Source: Bog-756 sp963730685 (lineage in GTDB: Bacteria; Actinomycetota; Acidimicrobiia; Acidimicrobiales; RAAP-2). From it: a DNA stretch of 64,000 bases. A program made the translations under genes and the position numbers. Each line of letters opens with the position of its first letter. Within the stretch, counting starts at the first letter, position 1. The stretch is taken from contig CAVSSP010000001.1 in assembly GCA_963730685.1 (NCBI GenBank), positions 1,488,001-1,552,000 on the forward strand. Reading direction: 5' to 3'. The notes under the pieces are model-generated. The model did no database searches. It saw only the letters and a program-made list of their open reading frames with translations, and had not been told where the DNA came from. This document shows, in pieces, positions 29,330 to 37,936 of this stretch.

Positions 29330-29598
29330 GCGGCACGCCGCCTCGGCCAGTTCCGGATTCCGACACTTGGATCACGATAGTCCCTCTGCCCCTCGCAAAA
29401 AAGGGGGAAATCGCAGTTCAACGTATGTGTTAGCCACCGGTGAGCCCTGGGCTCCCCGGCCCCGCGGCCTGTCCGGCCGTCGCGGGTGCTGTCCTGGTGG
29501 TTTGTCCTTTCATGATGATGCATGGACCGTCGGTGCATCTCAATGGGTAGGTTGCTTGTTGCATCGGCAAATGGGCGGGGGAACTGGAGGTCGCGGTG
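29330..29598. other. Divergent intergenic region between NlpC/P60 and carboxylesterase genes
   Basis: This 269-base region would hold both promoters. It contains a GAGCCC-A-GGGCTC inverted repeat near 29442-29454 and a TTTTTT run on the minus strand near 29397-29402. A looser inverted repeat has GATGCA/TGCATC arms at 29517-29539 with an 11-base spacer. A GGAGG ribosome-binding site at 29586-29590 lies eight bases before the esterase ATG. I cannot assign a regulator. Confidence 0.4.
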
Positions 29599-31175
29599 AT
29601 GGACGGAGTGGTCGATGTCCGAGGTGGCCGCGTCCGGGGCGTCCGTCGTCACGATCTGTGGTCCTTCTCCGGCATCCCCTACGCCGGCTCCCCGGCGGGC
29701 GGCCGGCGCTGGCGGCCCCCGGCCGAGCCCGAGCCGTGGACCGGCATCCGCGAGTGCGACCGCTTCACGCCCATCGCCCCCCAGTCGCCGGGGTTGGTGG
29801 AGATGTCCCTCGGCGGCGAGCCCGAGGAGCACGATCGAGGACTGCCTCAGCCTCAACGTCTGGACGCCGGGCCTCGACGGCAGCCGGCGCCCGGTGATGG
29901 TGTGGATCCACGGCGGTTCGTTCGTGAGCGGATCGGGAGCCGGCAGCCTCTACCGGGGCGGCATGCTGGCCCGGGAGGGGGACGTGGTGGTGGTGACCAT
30001 CAACTACCGCCTGGGCCTGCTGGGGTTCCTCGCCCATCCCGTGCTGGCGGACGACGACCAGAGCTGGCTGGGCGGGGAGCCGTGGTCGGGGTTCGGCAAC
30101 TGGGGCCTGGCCGATCAGGTGGCGGCACTGCGGTGGGTGCACGACCACATCGCCGACTTCGGGGGCGACCCCGGCAACGTCACCGTGTTCGGCGAGTCCG
30201 CCGGCGGCATGAGCGTGTCGGCCCTGCTGGCCGTGCCGGCCGCCCGCGGACTGTTCCACCGGGCCATCGTGGAGAGCGGGCCGCCGTACACCTACACCGC
30301 CGAGCAGGCCGCCACCCGGGCCGAGGCGGCCGCCGCCCACCTCGGGATCCCCATGACCCGCCAGGGCGCTCGAGCAGGTGCCGGCCGACGCCCTGGTGCG
30401 GGCGGCGGGCGAGCTCGGCCAGATCAGCGCCAACAACGACGACTCCGGGCTGTTGATGATGCCGGTGGTCGACGGAGGGCTCCTGCCCGTCGCGCCCGAG
30501 GTGGCGGTGGCCACCGGGTCGGTGTCGGACGTACCGCTGCTGATCGGCACCACCCGCGACGAGTCGGCCTTCTTCACCGTCGGGAACCCGGCCCTGGCCC
30601 AGCTGGACGAGGCCGGACTGCGCCGGTGGACACGGCGGCTGTCGCCCGACCCGGCCGAGGCCGATCGGGTGGTGGACGAGGTGCGCGCCGCACGGATCAA
30701 CCGGGGCGAGCCGGTGACGCCGAGGGATCTGTGGGTGGCCGTCTCCACCGAGTTCGTCTTCCGGCTTCCCTCCGTCCGGCTGGCCGACGCCCATGCCGGG
30801 GCGGCGTCGCCGGGGGTCGGGACGTACTGCTATCTGTTCACCTGGGAGTCGCCGGCCTTCGGCGGCTACCTGGGCTCGTGCCACGCCCTCGAGATCCCGT
30901 TCGTCTTCGGGACCGTCCACAACCCGGCCGTCCAGGGGTTCTGCGGTGGGGGAGAAGAGGCCTTCGCACTGTCGGCGGCCATGCGGCAGCGGTGGACGTC
31001 GTTCGCCCGGGGCGGATCACCGATCGACTGGGCGACGTGGGACCCCGGCCGCCGACCGACCGCGGTGCTCGGTCCCTGGGCCGGCGGTGAGGGGCCCGCA
31101 CAGGTGGTGGAGCGCCCCCGGGACGAGGAGCTCGGGATACTCGGCTCGGTGGTCGGGCCCCGGATCACGGGGTAG
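29599..31175 (+). CDS. Type B carboxylesterase, two frameshifts
   Basis: ATG 29599 follows a GGAGG site. The frame reads 'VRGGRVRGVRRHDLWSFSGI' and 'PYAG', the usual esterase opening. It shifts near 29832 to 'EDCLSLNVWTP', 'VMVWIHGGSFVSGSG' and 'VTVFGESAGGMSVSALL' with the nucleophile Ser, and shifts again near 30366 to the C-terminal half. There 'GTTRDESAFF' carries the acidic residue and 'GSCHALEIPFVFG' the His. About 525 residues in total, a full-length family member. No signal peptide is visible, so it is probably cytoplasmic and acts on small esters. Both indels leave conserved sequence on each side. Confidence 0.82.
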
Positions 31176-31267
31176 GCACGACCCGGGCGGGATACCCGAA
31201 CCCATTGGGACCGCTCGGTAGGATCCCGTGATGCCCCCGGTGTCACGGCCTGTCCGCTGAGACGCGC

Positions 31268-32701
31268 ATGAGCACCGGCGCCATCGCCGTTCCCGCCCTC
31301 GTCCCCCGCGGGCCGAGGCACTCCCGCAGCCACTGGTGGACCCGGTGCTTCCCCACCCGGCTGGCCGTGGCCATCGCCGCCTTCACGTGCCTGGTGGTCC
31401 CGGTGTCGCTGGTGGTGGTCCACGTCCACGAGAACCCGGAGCTCTCCCCGATCGACGAGGCGGCCCACTGGGACTACGTGACCAGGCTGGCCGACGGTGG
31501 GTTCCCCCGCATCGGGCAGCTGTTGCAGTCCTCGACCCTGCGGGCGGTGGAGTGCAAGGGGGTGGCCCTCCACGGGCTGGTGACGACCAAGTGCGACACG
31601 CCCATCAACCCGAAGCTGTTCGCCGGCGGTGGCTACCAGTACGAGGCCCAACAGCCTCCCGGCTACTACGCCCTGACCGTGCCGATGCGGTGGTTCGGCA
31701 TGAACGTCCTCGGGCTCGACGACCTGACCGCCACCCGCCTCACCGGGCTGCCGTGGCTGGTGCTCTCCCTGCTCTTGTTCTGGGTGGCCGGCCGGATCAT
31801 GGGCCTCGGCCCGCCCGTGCTCGGCGCCGGTGCCCTGCTCATCGCCACCGCCCCGTTGACCATCTCCTTGTACTCCTCGGTGTCCAACGACGTCACCAGC
31901 CTGTTCGCCGGGGCGGCGGTGATGGTGCTCGGTGCCCTCGCCCTCACCCGTCCGGGCCGGTGGATGACCCCGGTGATGCTCGTCGCCGGGGTGGTCATCG
32001 CCTCGCTCAAGCTCAGCGACCTGCTCCCCGTCGTCGTCGCTTCCGTCCTGTTCGGGGCAGCCGCCCTCCGTCGGCGCCGTACGGCCGGGGATCGCAACCC
32101 GGGGACGGTGGGTGCCTTCCGGTGGTGGTGGCCGAGGGGAGGGGCGATCCTCGTCGGCGGGCTGGTCGGCGCGGTGGCGTGGCTGGTGGTGGAGCGCAGC
32201 CTGGCCACCATCAACCCGAAGGACCTCCCCCCGTTCGACGTCCTGCGCACCATGCCGATCACCTTCTCGCTGATCATGAAGGAGTCGCTGTCCATGCTCC
32301 AGCCGTTGACCGGCTCCTATGACATCTTCCGGACCACCGACCACGTCGCCCCCCGGTCGAGCGCCCTGTCGCTGGACCTCCAGTCGGTGATGGCGACGGT
32401 CCTGGCCTACGTGGTGGTGGCCGGTGGCCTGGCCGGGCTCTTCGTCCGCCGCCGTGAGTGGAACCACTGGCTGGGGTTGGCCGCGCTCCCGGCCCTGTAC
32501 CTCGGTGGCATCGTCCTCGGCGTGTCGCTCTACCTGACCTACGACATCGACCCGGGCCTCTCCGGTCGCTACGGGATGGCCCTGGTGCCGATGCTGCTCA
32601 TCGCTCTGGTGGCCTCGGTGCGCGGCGCCTGGACGGTGTGGGGGCTGTGGGCCCTGGGCCTGGTCACGTTCGGGCTGAGCTTCCTCTTCCTCCTGGGATG
32701 A
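31268..32701 (+). CDS. DUF2142-like polytopic membrane protein
   Basis: The protein has 477 residues and one intact frame from ATG 31268. After an N-terminal helix comes the extracytoplasmic loop 'ELSPIDEAAHWDYVTRLADG' and later 'EAQQPPGYYALTVPMRWFG'. These are the same landmarks as in the frameshifted gene at 23033-24597, so the two are paralogues. About ten membrane helices follow. Such GT-C-like proteins occur in surface-polysaccharide loci; substrate and linkage are unknown. It follows the carboxylesterase on the same strand after 92 bases. Confidence 0.78.
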   Translation: MSTGAIAVPALVPRGPRHSRSHWWTRCFPTRLAVAIAAFTCLVVPVSLVVVHVHENPELSPIDEAAHWDYVTRLADGGFPRIGQLLQSSTLRAVECKGVALHGLVTTKCDTPINPKLFAGGGYQYEAQQPPGYYALTVPMRWFGMNVLGLDDLTATRLTGLPWLVLSLLLFWVAGRIMGLGPPVLGAGALLIATAPLTISLYSSVSNDVTSLFAGAAVMVLGALALTRPGRWMTPVMLVAGVVIASLKLSDLLPVVVASVLFGAAALRRRRTAGDRNPGTVGAFRWWWPRGGAILVGGLVGAVAWLVVERSLATINPKDLPPFDVLRTMPITFSLIMKESLSMLQPLTGSYDIFRTTDHVAPRSSALSLDLQSVMATVLAYVVVAGGLAGLFVRRREWNHWLGLAALPALYLGGIVLGVSLYLTYDIDPGLSGRYGMALVPMLLIALVASVRGAWTVWGLWALGLVTFGLSFLFLLG

Positions 32702-32833
32702 CGGACCGCTTCTCGTGTGTCGTGTGGCCGACCGGCGTGACCGCCGACACGGAGGCGGACGGGCCGACTGGGTACCATGGCGGTGCGGGTAGCGCCAGGA
32801 GAGGGAGCCCGCCGACGGAAGGCGCGCACGTTC

Positions 32834-32907
32834 GGGGACGTAGCCCAATCGGCAGAGGCAGGGCGCTTAAACCGCCTCCAGTGAGGGTTCGACTCCCTCC
32901 GTCCCCA
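32834..32907 (+). tRNA. tRNA with anticodon UAA (nominally Leu), short variable arm
   Basis: The 74 nucleotides fold as a full cloverleaf. The acceptor GGGGACG pairs perfectly with CGTCCCC. The D-arm GCC/GGC has a GG in its loop. The anticodon arm GGGCG/CGCCT encloses CTTAAAC, so positions 34-36 are TAA. The variable region is five bases (CCAGT), and the T-arm GAGGG/CCCTC has loop TTCGACT. The discriminator is A and CCA is not encoded. A UAA anticodon should decode UUA (Leu), but bacterial leucine tRNAs normally have a long variable arm, so the amino acid identity is uncertain. Confidence 0.85.
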
Positions 32908-33108
32908 CGAATGTGATGCCGCGAGACGTGGTGGCCGCCCGAGGCGCCGTGACGACCCAGCTCGGGCGAACCGACAATTCACTCGTCCTTCACAGGTTCC
33001 TCACAACCCCGGAGTACAACATCAGCGAACCGACCGTTCCCGTCCGGGTGACCTTGCCGGATGGGATCCCCTCGGTCGGCCCCCCGACCCGAAAGGTGCG
33101 AGCGAACC

Positions 33109-34701
33109 ATGATCCATCGTCCCCGGGCACGCAGGATCAGCGCGGTGTCGGTGCTGGCCCTCACCACCGCGGCGGCACTGACCCTGGCCGCGTGTGGGAG
33201 TGGGACGGCGTCCGCGCCCGCAACGGTGGAGCGGGTCACCGGAGGGCCGAAGGGGACCTACCTGGTCGAGCCCGGAATCCACAAGATCAAGCACGTCATC
33301 GTGATCCAGCAGGAGAACCGGTCGTTCGATTCCTACTTCGGCACCTTTCCGGGGGCGGACGGGATTCCGATGGCCGACGGCAGGCCGACGGTGTGCGTGC
33401 CCGATCCACAGTCAGGAGCCTGTGTGGCCCCCTACGTCGACCATGCCGACGTGAACGGTGGCGGCCCCCATTCCGCGCCCAACGCCGTCGCCGACGTCAA
33501 CGGCGGCAAGATGGACGGCTTCATCGGCCAGGCCCAGTCCGGCCGGAAGGGTTGTCTCGACCCCACCGATCCGGCGTGCACCAACTCGGCATCGCCCGAC
33601 GTGATGGGCTACCACACCCAGAGCGACATCCCCAACTACTGGGCCTACGCCAAGGACTTCGTCCTTCAGGACCACATGTTCGAACCGAACGCCTCGTGGA
33701 GCCTGCCGTCCCACTTGTTCTTGGTGTCCGAATGGTCGGCGTACTGCACACAGGAGGACAACCCGTCGAGCTGCGTCAACGCGTTGCAGACGAGGCCCGC
33801 CGAACGACCGGCCAACGCGCCCGCGGTCCTCGGCGGCCAACCGGGTCCGACGAACGCGGACAGAGTCAACAAGCGTGGCGTGGTCAAGAGCACAGGTGGG
33901 AGTCAGCCCATCTACGCCTGGACGGATCTGACCTACCTACTGCACAAGGACCACGTCAGTTGGGGTTACTACGTGGTGAGCGGAACCGAGCCGGACTGTG
34001 AGAACGACGCCGCCGAGACGTGCGGCCCGGTGGCGCAGAACTCCAACACGCCCGGGATCTGGAATCCCCTGCCCTGGTTCAACACCGTCCAGAACGACCA
34101 CCAACTGGGGAACATCCAGGACGTGACCAAGTTCTATGCCGCCGCCAGGGCCGGCACCCTGCCGGCCGTCTCCTGGGTGGTGCCCTCAGGGGAGGTCAGC
34201 GAGCATCCGCCGGCTCCCGTCAGCTACGGCCAGAGTTACGTCACCAGCCTGGTCAACGCCGTGATGAAGGGCCCCGATTGGGACTCGACCGCCATCTTCC
34301 TCGCCTGGGACGATTGGGGCGGCTTCTACGACCACGTGGTACCCCCGACGGTGGACCAGAACGGCTACGGCCTGCGGGTCCCCGGCATGGTCATCAGTCC
34401 CTACGCCAAGAAGGGGTACGTCGACCACCAGACGCTGAGCTTCGACGCCTACGACAAGTTCATCGAGGACGACTTCCTGCATGGCCAGCGCATCAACCCC
34501 GCAACCGATGGACGGCCCGACCCGAGGCCGGATGTTCGGGAGAACGAGAAGGTCCTGGGCAACCTCGAGAACGACTTCGACTTCGACCAGTCCCCACGGT
34601 CGCCGATTGTCCTGCCCGTGCACCCGAAGACGACGCTCACCGGTACGCCGGCACCGTCGCAGGTATCGGCGGCGGCCAAAGCGCCGGACAGTGACGGCTA
34701 G
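33109..34701 (+). CDS. Secreted lipoprotein phosphoesterase (phospholipase C / acid phosphatase AcpA family)
   Basis: The protein has 530 residues from ATG 33109. Its signal peptide ends in the lipobox 'TLAACGS', so it is probably a lipoprotein on the outer face of the membrane. 'VIVIQQENRSFDSYFGTFPG' is the hallmark of the Phosphoesterase (PF04185) family; 'MGYHTQSDIPNYWAYA', 'FVLQDHMFEPNASWSLPSHL' and 'FLAWDDWGGFYDHV' supply metal- and phosphate-site residues. The family hydrolyses phospholipids or phosphomonoesters. An AAAGG sequence lies about 13 bases before the start; the longer reading to 33061 would precede the signal peptide. Convergent with the DsbA-like gene, 39 bases apart. Confidence 0.85.
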   Translation: MIHRPRARRISAVSVLALTTAAALTLAACGSGTASAPATVERVTGGPKGTYLVEPGIHKIKHVIVIQQENRSFDSYFGTFPGADGIPMADGRPTVCVPDPQSGACVAPYVDHADVNGGGPHSAPNAVADVNGGKMDGFIGQAQSGRKGCLDPTDPACTNSASPDVMGYHTQSDIPNYWAYAKDFVLQDHMFEPNASWSLPSHLFLVSEWSAYCTQEDNPSSCVNALQTRPAERPANAPAVLGGQPGPTNADRVNKRGVVKSTGGSQPIYAWTDLTYLLHKDHVSWGYYVVSGTEPDCENDAAETCGPVAQNSNTPGIWNPLPWFNTVQNDHQLGNIQDVTKFYAAARAGTLPAVSWVVPSGEVSEHPPAPVSYGQSYVTSLVNAVMKGPDWDSTAIFLAWDDWGGFYDHVVPPTVDQNGYGLRVPGMVISPYAKKGYVDHQTLSFDAYDKFIEDDFLHGQRINPATDGRPDPRPDVRENEKVLGNLENDFDFDQSPRSPIVLPVHPKTTLTGTPAPSQVSAAAKAPDSDG

Positions 34702-34740
34702 CCTTTTGGGGTTCCCGGCCATTCGATCAGGAGTGGATGG

Positions 34741-35358
34741 CTACTCCTCGAAGCAGCCGCTGAGGAAGGCGTCCAACACATCCAGATTGGCGTTCACCTC
34801 GAGTTCCCCGCCCCCGCCCCTGGAGATGTCGAGTGACGGGCAGTAGGCGTCGAGACCGCCGCAGAAGAAATGGGGTGAACCCCTGACACCCCGATTCTGT
34901 CCCTCGTGCCAGTCGTCCGCGATCGACTGCTCGTCGATCAGGGTGACGCCCTCGATCCCGAATCTGTCCGCGATGTCGGTGAGCACATCGGGCCGAGCGA
35001 TATCGGCGCCCTCTTCGAACAGCGCGTCTCGCAACGCAAAACTGACGGCTTCGCCCGTCTCCAGAGACTTCGTATAGCCGGCGTGCGCCAGTGCGAGCGC
35101 CGGAAGGGCGCTGACGGGGAAGTGGCCGACATCGAATCGACGGAACAGGCCGGGGGCGACCTGCGTCCGGAGGTCGTCGACGTGATGAGCGGTGGTTGCC
35201 GGGTCCAGCGGTGCCGCATTGACGAGTTCGAGGGGCCAGGCCCGGACGAGGAGGCGCATATCGCCGCGCCCCAGCTGTCTCCGGCGGTCGGCGACGCATC
35301 GGAGGCCTACGTGGGCAAATGGGCACCAGATATCGGCGTAGACCTCGATCACCCTCAC
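34741..35358 (-). CDS. DsbA/FrnE-family thioredoxin-fold protein
   Basis: The protein has 205 residues with a GTG start. It begins 'VIEVYADIWCPFAHVGLR', the DsbA/FrnE opening, but the second active-site cysteine is replaced (CPFA instead of CPxC). A helical insert occupies the middle, and the cis-proline loop is 'GVRGSPHFF'. No signal peptide, so it is cytoplasmic. With a single catalytic Cys it might act as a glutathione/mycothiol-type isomerase or have lost redox activity. It is downstream of the TauE/SafE gene on the same strand (49-base gap) and may be co-transcribed with it. Confidence 0.8.
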   Translation of the reverse strand: MRVIEVYADIWCPFAHVGLRCVADRRRQLGRGDMRLLVRAWPLELVNAAPLDPATTAHHVDDLRTQVAPGLFRRFDVGHFPVSALPALALAHAGYTKSLETGEAVSFALRDALFEEGADIARPDVLTDIADRFGIEGVTLIDEQSIADDWHEGQNRGVRGSPHFFCGGLDAYCPSLDISRGGGGELEVNANLDVLDAFLSGCFEE

Positions 35359-35407
35359 CGGGCGAGCCTACGGCGCGTGAACGGGCGCGCCGTCCGTCCG
35401 TGCCTGC

Positions 35408-36349
35408 CTACGGAGAGGATCTGACCGTGACGGAATCGCCTTCTTCATCCTCGTCGGCCGGTGGATCCGCCATCGGGGCACCGCTCTGCCACGGTCGGGC
35501 ATAGGACAGCCAGATGGTTGCGACCGCCAACAGGGTGGCGCACAGCAGCCAACCGAGGGCGGTGGTGCCGAGTCCGACGTATTTGAGGCCGGAGGCGAAG
35601 ATCACGAATGTGATGGCGGGTCGGATGTACCTGTCCGGAGCCCGGGACGAGATGAGCGAGCCCACCACGACGGCCGGGATGCTGCCGATGACGATCGACG
35701 TGGTGACCGAGAACTCGACGTGCCCGAAGGCGAGGGCACCGAGTGCCGCCGCCACGGTCAGCGGGACCGCTTGGGTGAGATCGGTGCCCACCAGCTGGTT
35801 GGCACCGAGCATCGGGTAGAGGAACAGGAGCATCACGATCATCAAGGAGCCCGACCCGACCGACGTGATGCCGACGATGAGCCCGCCCACCATGCCGATG
35901 ACGACGGTCGGGACCGGCCGAACCACGAGGTCGTGCACGATCGCCTTACGTTCGTGGCCGCCCCTGCGGTCGAGGAAGTACCGGATCACCATGGCCGCCG
36001 CCCCGACGAGGAGCGCGGCTCCGAGTGCCTTCTCGATGTTCGTCTGCGACGTCTTGGCGTGCCCCATGAGATGGAGCAGATAGGCGCCGAGGAATGCCAT
36101 CGGCACAGATCCGGCCACCATCCATCCGACCAGGCGGAAGTTCACCGTGCCTTTGGAGATGTGCACGGCGGCCCCGAACGGTCGCATGAAGACGGCGGCG
36201 ACCAGGTCGCTGGAGATGGCGGTCGACGGTCTGACACCGAACAACAAGATGAGCATCGGGGTCATCAATGCCCCGCCGCCCGCACCGGTCAGTCCGACCA
36301 GGAATCCGACGACGGCGCTCCCGAGCACGATGAACGGGTCGATCGTCAC
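35408..36349 (-). CDS. TauE/SafE family membrane permease
   Basis: The protein has 313 residues and about eight hydrophobic helices in two halves. Each half carries a Gly-rich signature: 'VGFLVGLTGAGGGALMTPML' and 'GGLIVGITSVGSGSLMIVML'. This internal duplication defines the TauE/SafE family, exporters or importers of sulfite, sulfoacetate or other organic anions. The tail is acidic ('ADEDEEGDS'). I chose GTG 36349, preceded by a G-rich stretch, rather than the longer reading, which adds a low-complexity leader. The substrate cannot be inferred; a sulfur compound would fit the sulfur genes further along. Confidence 0.82.
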   Translation of the reverse strand: MTIDPFIVLGSAVVGFLVGLTGAGGGALMTPMLILLFGVRPSTAISSDLVAAVFMRPFGAAVHISKGTVNFRLVGWMVAGSVPMAFLGAYLLHLMGHAKTSQTNIEKALGAALLVGAAAMVIRYFLDRRGGHERKAIVHDLVVRPVPTVVIGMVGGLIVGITSVGSGSLMIVMLLFLYPMLGANQLVGTDLTQAVPLTVAAALGALAFGHVEFSVTTSIVIGSIPAVVVGSLISSRAPDRYIRPAITFVIFASGLKYVGLGTTALGWLLCATLLAVATIWLSYARPWQSGAPMADPPADEDEEGDSVTVRSSP

Positions 36350-36526
36350 GCATACCCCCCATCCCCGGTAGTCGCTTCCAAGCCCTGGCGCGGGCCAGCC
36401 GTGGCCCCGAAGGCACCTGCGGCCCCCGGACACTATCCCCGGCCGACGCGGACGGGAGGATCCGATCAGCGCCAGCCATTTGGCAGGGCCGGACTCCGCC
36501 CACCCCTGGGTGGTGCCCCAGGGTGT

Positions 36527-37024
36527 CTAACGGGAGCCGACGAGCACCTCCAGCACCGCTTTGTCCCCCTTGGACTCCGAGGCGAACGGTGCCGTCGACC
36601 CGGACAGGCACACAGCCTGGCCGGTCGTCGAGTCATGAAGTGCCACGTGGCGGCTGAGTCCGAACTTGGTGACCTTGACGTCGGTGGAGGAGCGATCGAA
36701 GGCGAGGAGCTCTTTCGTCGGGCCCGATCCGGTCGCCCAATCCAGCACCCGAATCTGTTCGGCGGTGATGGCGACCAGCATCCGGACGGTCAGGCCCTGT
36801 GAGGCGGCGATGGCCGATCGGGTGGCGTGCATGCCGGCGGCCCCACCGACGCCGGACGCGATCGGATTGTCCAGGACGACGTCGGCGAGGCTGGCGCCGG
36901 CGGCCGTTCCGAGACCGACCGCCACGTAGTCGTCCTTGAGGCCGAAGATCCCGGCCGCCAGCACTGGTTGGTCGGCGCCGAGGATGGCGGTCGCCTTGGC
37001 GATGAGCTCGACTGGATCGTTCAT
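36527..37024 (-). CDS. Conserved hypothetical protein
   Basis: The protein has 165 residues from ATG 37024. The N-terminal half is Ala/Gly-rich ('LGTAAGASLADVVLDNPIAS') and not membrane-like. The C-terminal half alternates polar and hydrophobic residues as in a beta-barrel ('QIRVLDWATGSGPTKELLAF'), possibly PH-like. There is no signal peptide or catalytic motif. I do not recognise a family. It lies between the TauE/SafE gene (177-base gap) and a membrane-protein gene on the same strand (185-base gap). Confidence 0.6.
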   Translation of the reverse strand: MNDPVELIAKATAILGADQPVLAAGIFGLKDDYVAVGLGTAAGASLADVVLDNPIASGVGGAAGMHATRSAIAASQGLTVRMLVAITAEQIRVLDWATGSGPTKELLAFDRSSTDVKVTKFGLSRHVALHDSTTGQAVCLSGSTAPFASESKGDKAVLEVLVGSR

Positions 37025-37209
37025 CTGTTCTCCCCATCTGTGTCACGCGCGGGGTCCCCGGCCGACACCGGCAAACTCGGTGCCAACCGTCAGGACATCG
37101 ATTCGACTGTGTAAGTGTCGTCCGCCACGCCCGAGAGCTGAAGTCGGATTCGGGCCGAGTGCGCACGATCCGGTCCGCCGGGCGCCCCGACCGGGGCGGG
37201 TCCGGTACC

Positions 37210-37770
37210 TCAGCCGTCGCCGGCGCCCCGGTTCCACCACGCCGGTCGGACGGCTGCCTCCTCGTGGAGCCAGGTGAAGTGGTGCTGGGCCGACTTCACC
37301 AGCAGGGGGAGCGAGGCCAACCCGACCAGGGCCCACTTGCGGTCCCGGGGGGAGACCTCGCCGGCGATCGACAGCACGGAGGCCACCGCCCAACCCTGGA
37401 GCACGGCGTTGTAGACGGGGAGGGCGGAGGCGGGCAGGCCCTCGGCCTCGGTCAGCACCGGGATGCCGAACCGGTTGCGATGCCACGGCCACAGGAGGAA
37501 GTGGACGGCCACGCCGGCCAGCGCCGCGCCCGACCAGACGGCGAGGAGCTTGTCCCAGCGCCGGCCCCCCCGGGCGGCCATGGCCACCCACACCGGGATC
37601 TGGCCACCCCACAGGGCCCCCGACCCCATCAGGCCGAGCTCGGGCTGCAGCACCAGGCCGACGCCCTGGGACAGCTCGAACCCGTGGTGGGCGGCGGTAC
37701 CGACCGCGGCCAGGACGGTCCAGGGGCGTCGCACCGGGCCCAGCGGTCGGATCGTCACCACGACCGTCAT
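37210..37770 (-). CDS. Hypothetical membrane protein
   Basis: The protein has 186 residues from ATG 37770; a longer reading to 38022 is out of character with the rest. Four to five hydrophobic segments alternate with 'RRPWTVLAAVGTAAHHGFEL' and 'HFLLWPWHRNRFGIPVLTEA'. The C-terminus is 'HHFTWLHEEAAVRPAWWN'. Several His residues in or near helices could bind metal or haem, but no known motif is complete. It diverges from the GGDEF-EAL gene across 166 bases. Confidence 0.65.
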   Translation of the reverse strand: MTVVVTIRPLGPVRRPWTVLAAVGTAAHHGFELSQGVGLVLQPELGLMGSGALWGGQIPVWVAMAARGGRRWDKLLAVWSGAALAGVAVHFLLWPWHRNRFGIPVLTEAEGLPASALPVYNAVLQGWAVASVLSIAGEVSPRDRKWALVGLASLPLLVKSAQHHFTWLHEEAAVRPAWWNRGAGDG

Positions 37771-37936
37771 TACACACGCATCGTCACGGCTCTGCCAGGT
37801 GGGACCACCGGATGCCGGGCCGCCGCATTGCCCGACGCCAACCTCAAGTCGCGGCACCGGCGAGCCGATAAGGGGGTGTTGGGCCAGGTGGCGGGGCCCT
37901 GCACCAGCAGAAACGGGGTGCCAGTTGGGCGTGGCC

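Noticed and set aside
29400..29480. Possible c-di-AMP (ydaO) riboswitch before the NlpC/P60 gene, on the minus strand
   Set aside because: GGGGAGCC and GGCTAAC recall parts of the motif and the gene type fits, but the order and pairing of the other conserved elements are missing.
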